From positions 1 through 28,660 of the IMG/VR virus record IMGVR_UViG_3300031566_000282: a stretch of 28,660 bases of DNA; one strand, 5' to 3'. Positions 28,344 to 28,660 of the stretch are shown here, in pieces (position 1 is the stretch's first letter; each line of letters opens with the position of its first letter). Source of the stretch: a virus. The notes below the pieces were generated by a model. That model had not been told where the DNA came from and did no database searches. It saw nothing but the letters and a program-made list of their open reading frames with translations. Both the position numbers and the translations under genes were made by a program.

Positions 28344-28660
28344 ATGCCAAAAGAACTTTTTAACCAGCCCCTTATCGAAACGCCGGATCAACCGGACGAC
28401 AACGATCGGATCGCGCTTAGCACACCAGGTGAAAGTGGTGGAAGAAATGTACTTTGGTCATATCTAAAGCAGCTTCTACAGGGGGTTTTCGATATATTAA
28501 CTTTTAATACAGCGCCGTCGGCGGGCGCTCTTCTGGAAGGCCAGGCACGTTGGAACGCAGACGAAAACACATTAGACATAAAGACGGGTTTCGGTACAAC
28601 CTTGCAAGTTGGACAGGAAATGCACGTGAAAGTCTACAATAATAGCGGGGTTACCATTAA
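28344..28660 (+). CDS. Fibre-like structural protein, N-terminal part (cut by window edge)
   Basis: The reading frame is open from the ATG at 28344 to the right edge, 105 residues. It starts MPKELFNQPLIETPDQPDDNDRIALSTPG, then VLWSYLKQLLQGVFD, and LLEGQARWNADENTLDIKTGFGTTLQVGQEMHVKVYNNSGVTI. This last stretch is a beta-sheet pattern found in tail-fibre or decoration proteins of siphophages (WNxxENTLD...LQVGQE...VYN). The N-terminal module resembles that of the protein at 18105. It starts 1 base after the connector stop. The remaining domains lie outside the window. Confidence 0.7.
   Translation, partial: MPKELFNQPLIETPDQPDDNDRIALSTPGESGGRNVLWSYLKQLLQGVFDILTFNTAPSAGALLEGQARWNADENTLDIKTGFGTTLQVGQEMHVKVYNNSGVTI

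Overview
This window looks like a large part of the genome of a tailed double-stranded DNA phage, or of a prophage, of a Bacteroidota host. Terminase, portal, ClpP-like head protease, major capsid, tape-measure and tail genes show that it is a tailed phage. The host call rests on several perfect promoters of the Bacteroidota type (TTTG, 19 bases, TAnnTTTG), on A-rich leaders mostly lacking Shine-Dalgarno sites, and on protein families typical of Bacteroides and Flavobacterium phages. I cannot name the host genus. Both window ends cut through genes, and no integrase, lysis gene or complete tRNA is visible.

Left arm (1-9034, minus strand) is the replication and modification block. Reading leftward it holds a four-helix membrane protein with a zinc-finger tail, three tiny overlapping ORFs, a small HTH protein coupled to a cytosine-5 methyltransferase, an XRE regulator, a protein with a 5-residue repeat and a C-terminal domain seen beside replication genes, a DUF2800 nuclease-like protein, a DUF2815 ssDNA-binding protein, a family A DNA polymerase, an orphan Dam-type methyltransferase, and the N-terminal part of a VapE-type primase-helicase. 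A 273-bp gap between polymerase and dam carries hairpins and a piece resembling a tRNA T-arm.

Middle (9039-11459): divergent promoters separate the membrane gene from a short plus-strand operon (unknown protein, small membrane protein, DUF7768 protein, DnaQ-like exonuclease). It is followed by about 750 bp without a convincing gene. That gap holds a terminator and eleven GTTTAC/GTAAAC hexamers around an AT-rich stretch, and is the best candidate for a replication origin or a master operator.

Right arm (11460-28660, plus strand) is packaging and morphogenesis: small and large terminase, two small genes, tail-completion and tail proteins, tape measure, and then, unusually late, protease-scaffold, major capsid, a likely tail-tube protein, portal, a DUF6712 connector and a fibre-like protein running off the edge. 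Two islands of small minus-strand genes (14452-15195 and 15819-16872) interrupt the structural operon. Each is flanked by an almost identical divergent promoter/operator sequence, and they share 31-bp hairpin repeats and start-codon leaders, so they look like moron (cargo) cassettes.

Two promoter classes appear. The host-like class (19-base spacer, TAnnTTTG) drives early genes and the terminase operon. A second class (20-base spacer, TAnnTTTAC) sits beside AACATT/TTTAACA operator-like repeats. At three of the second class the -7 box ends exactly 3 bases before an ATG, which predicts leaderless mRNAs. This, with the cargo islands and the GTTTAC array, is the most interesting content of the window.
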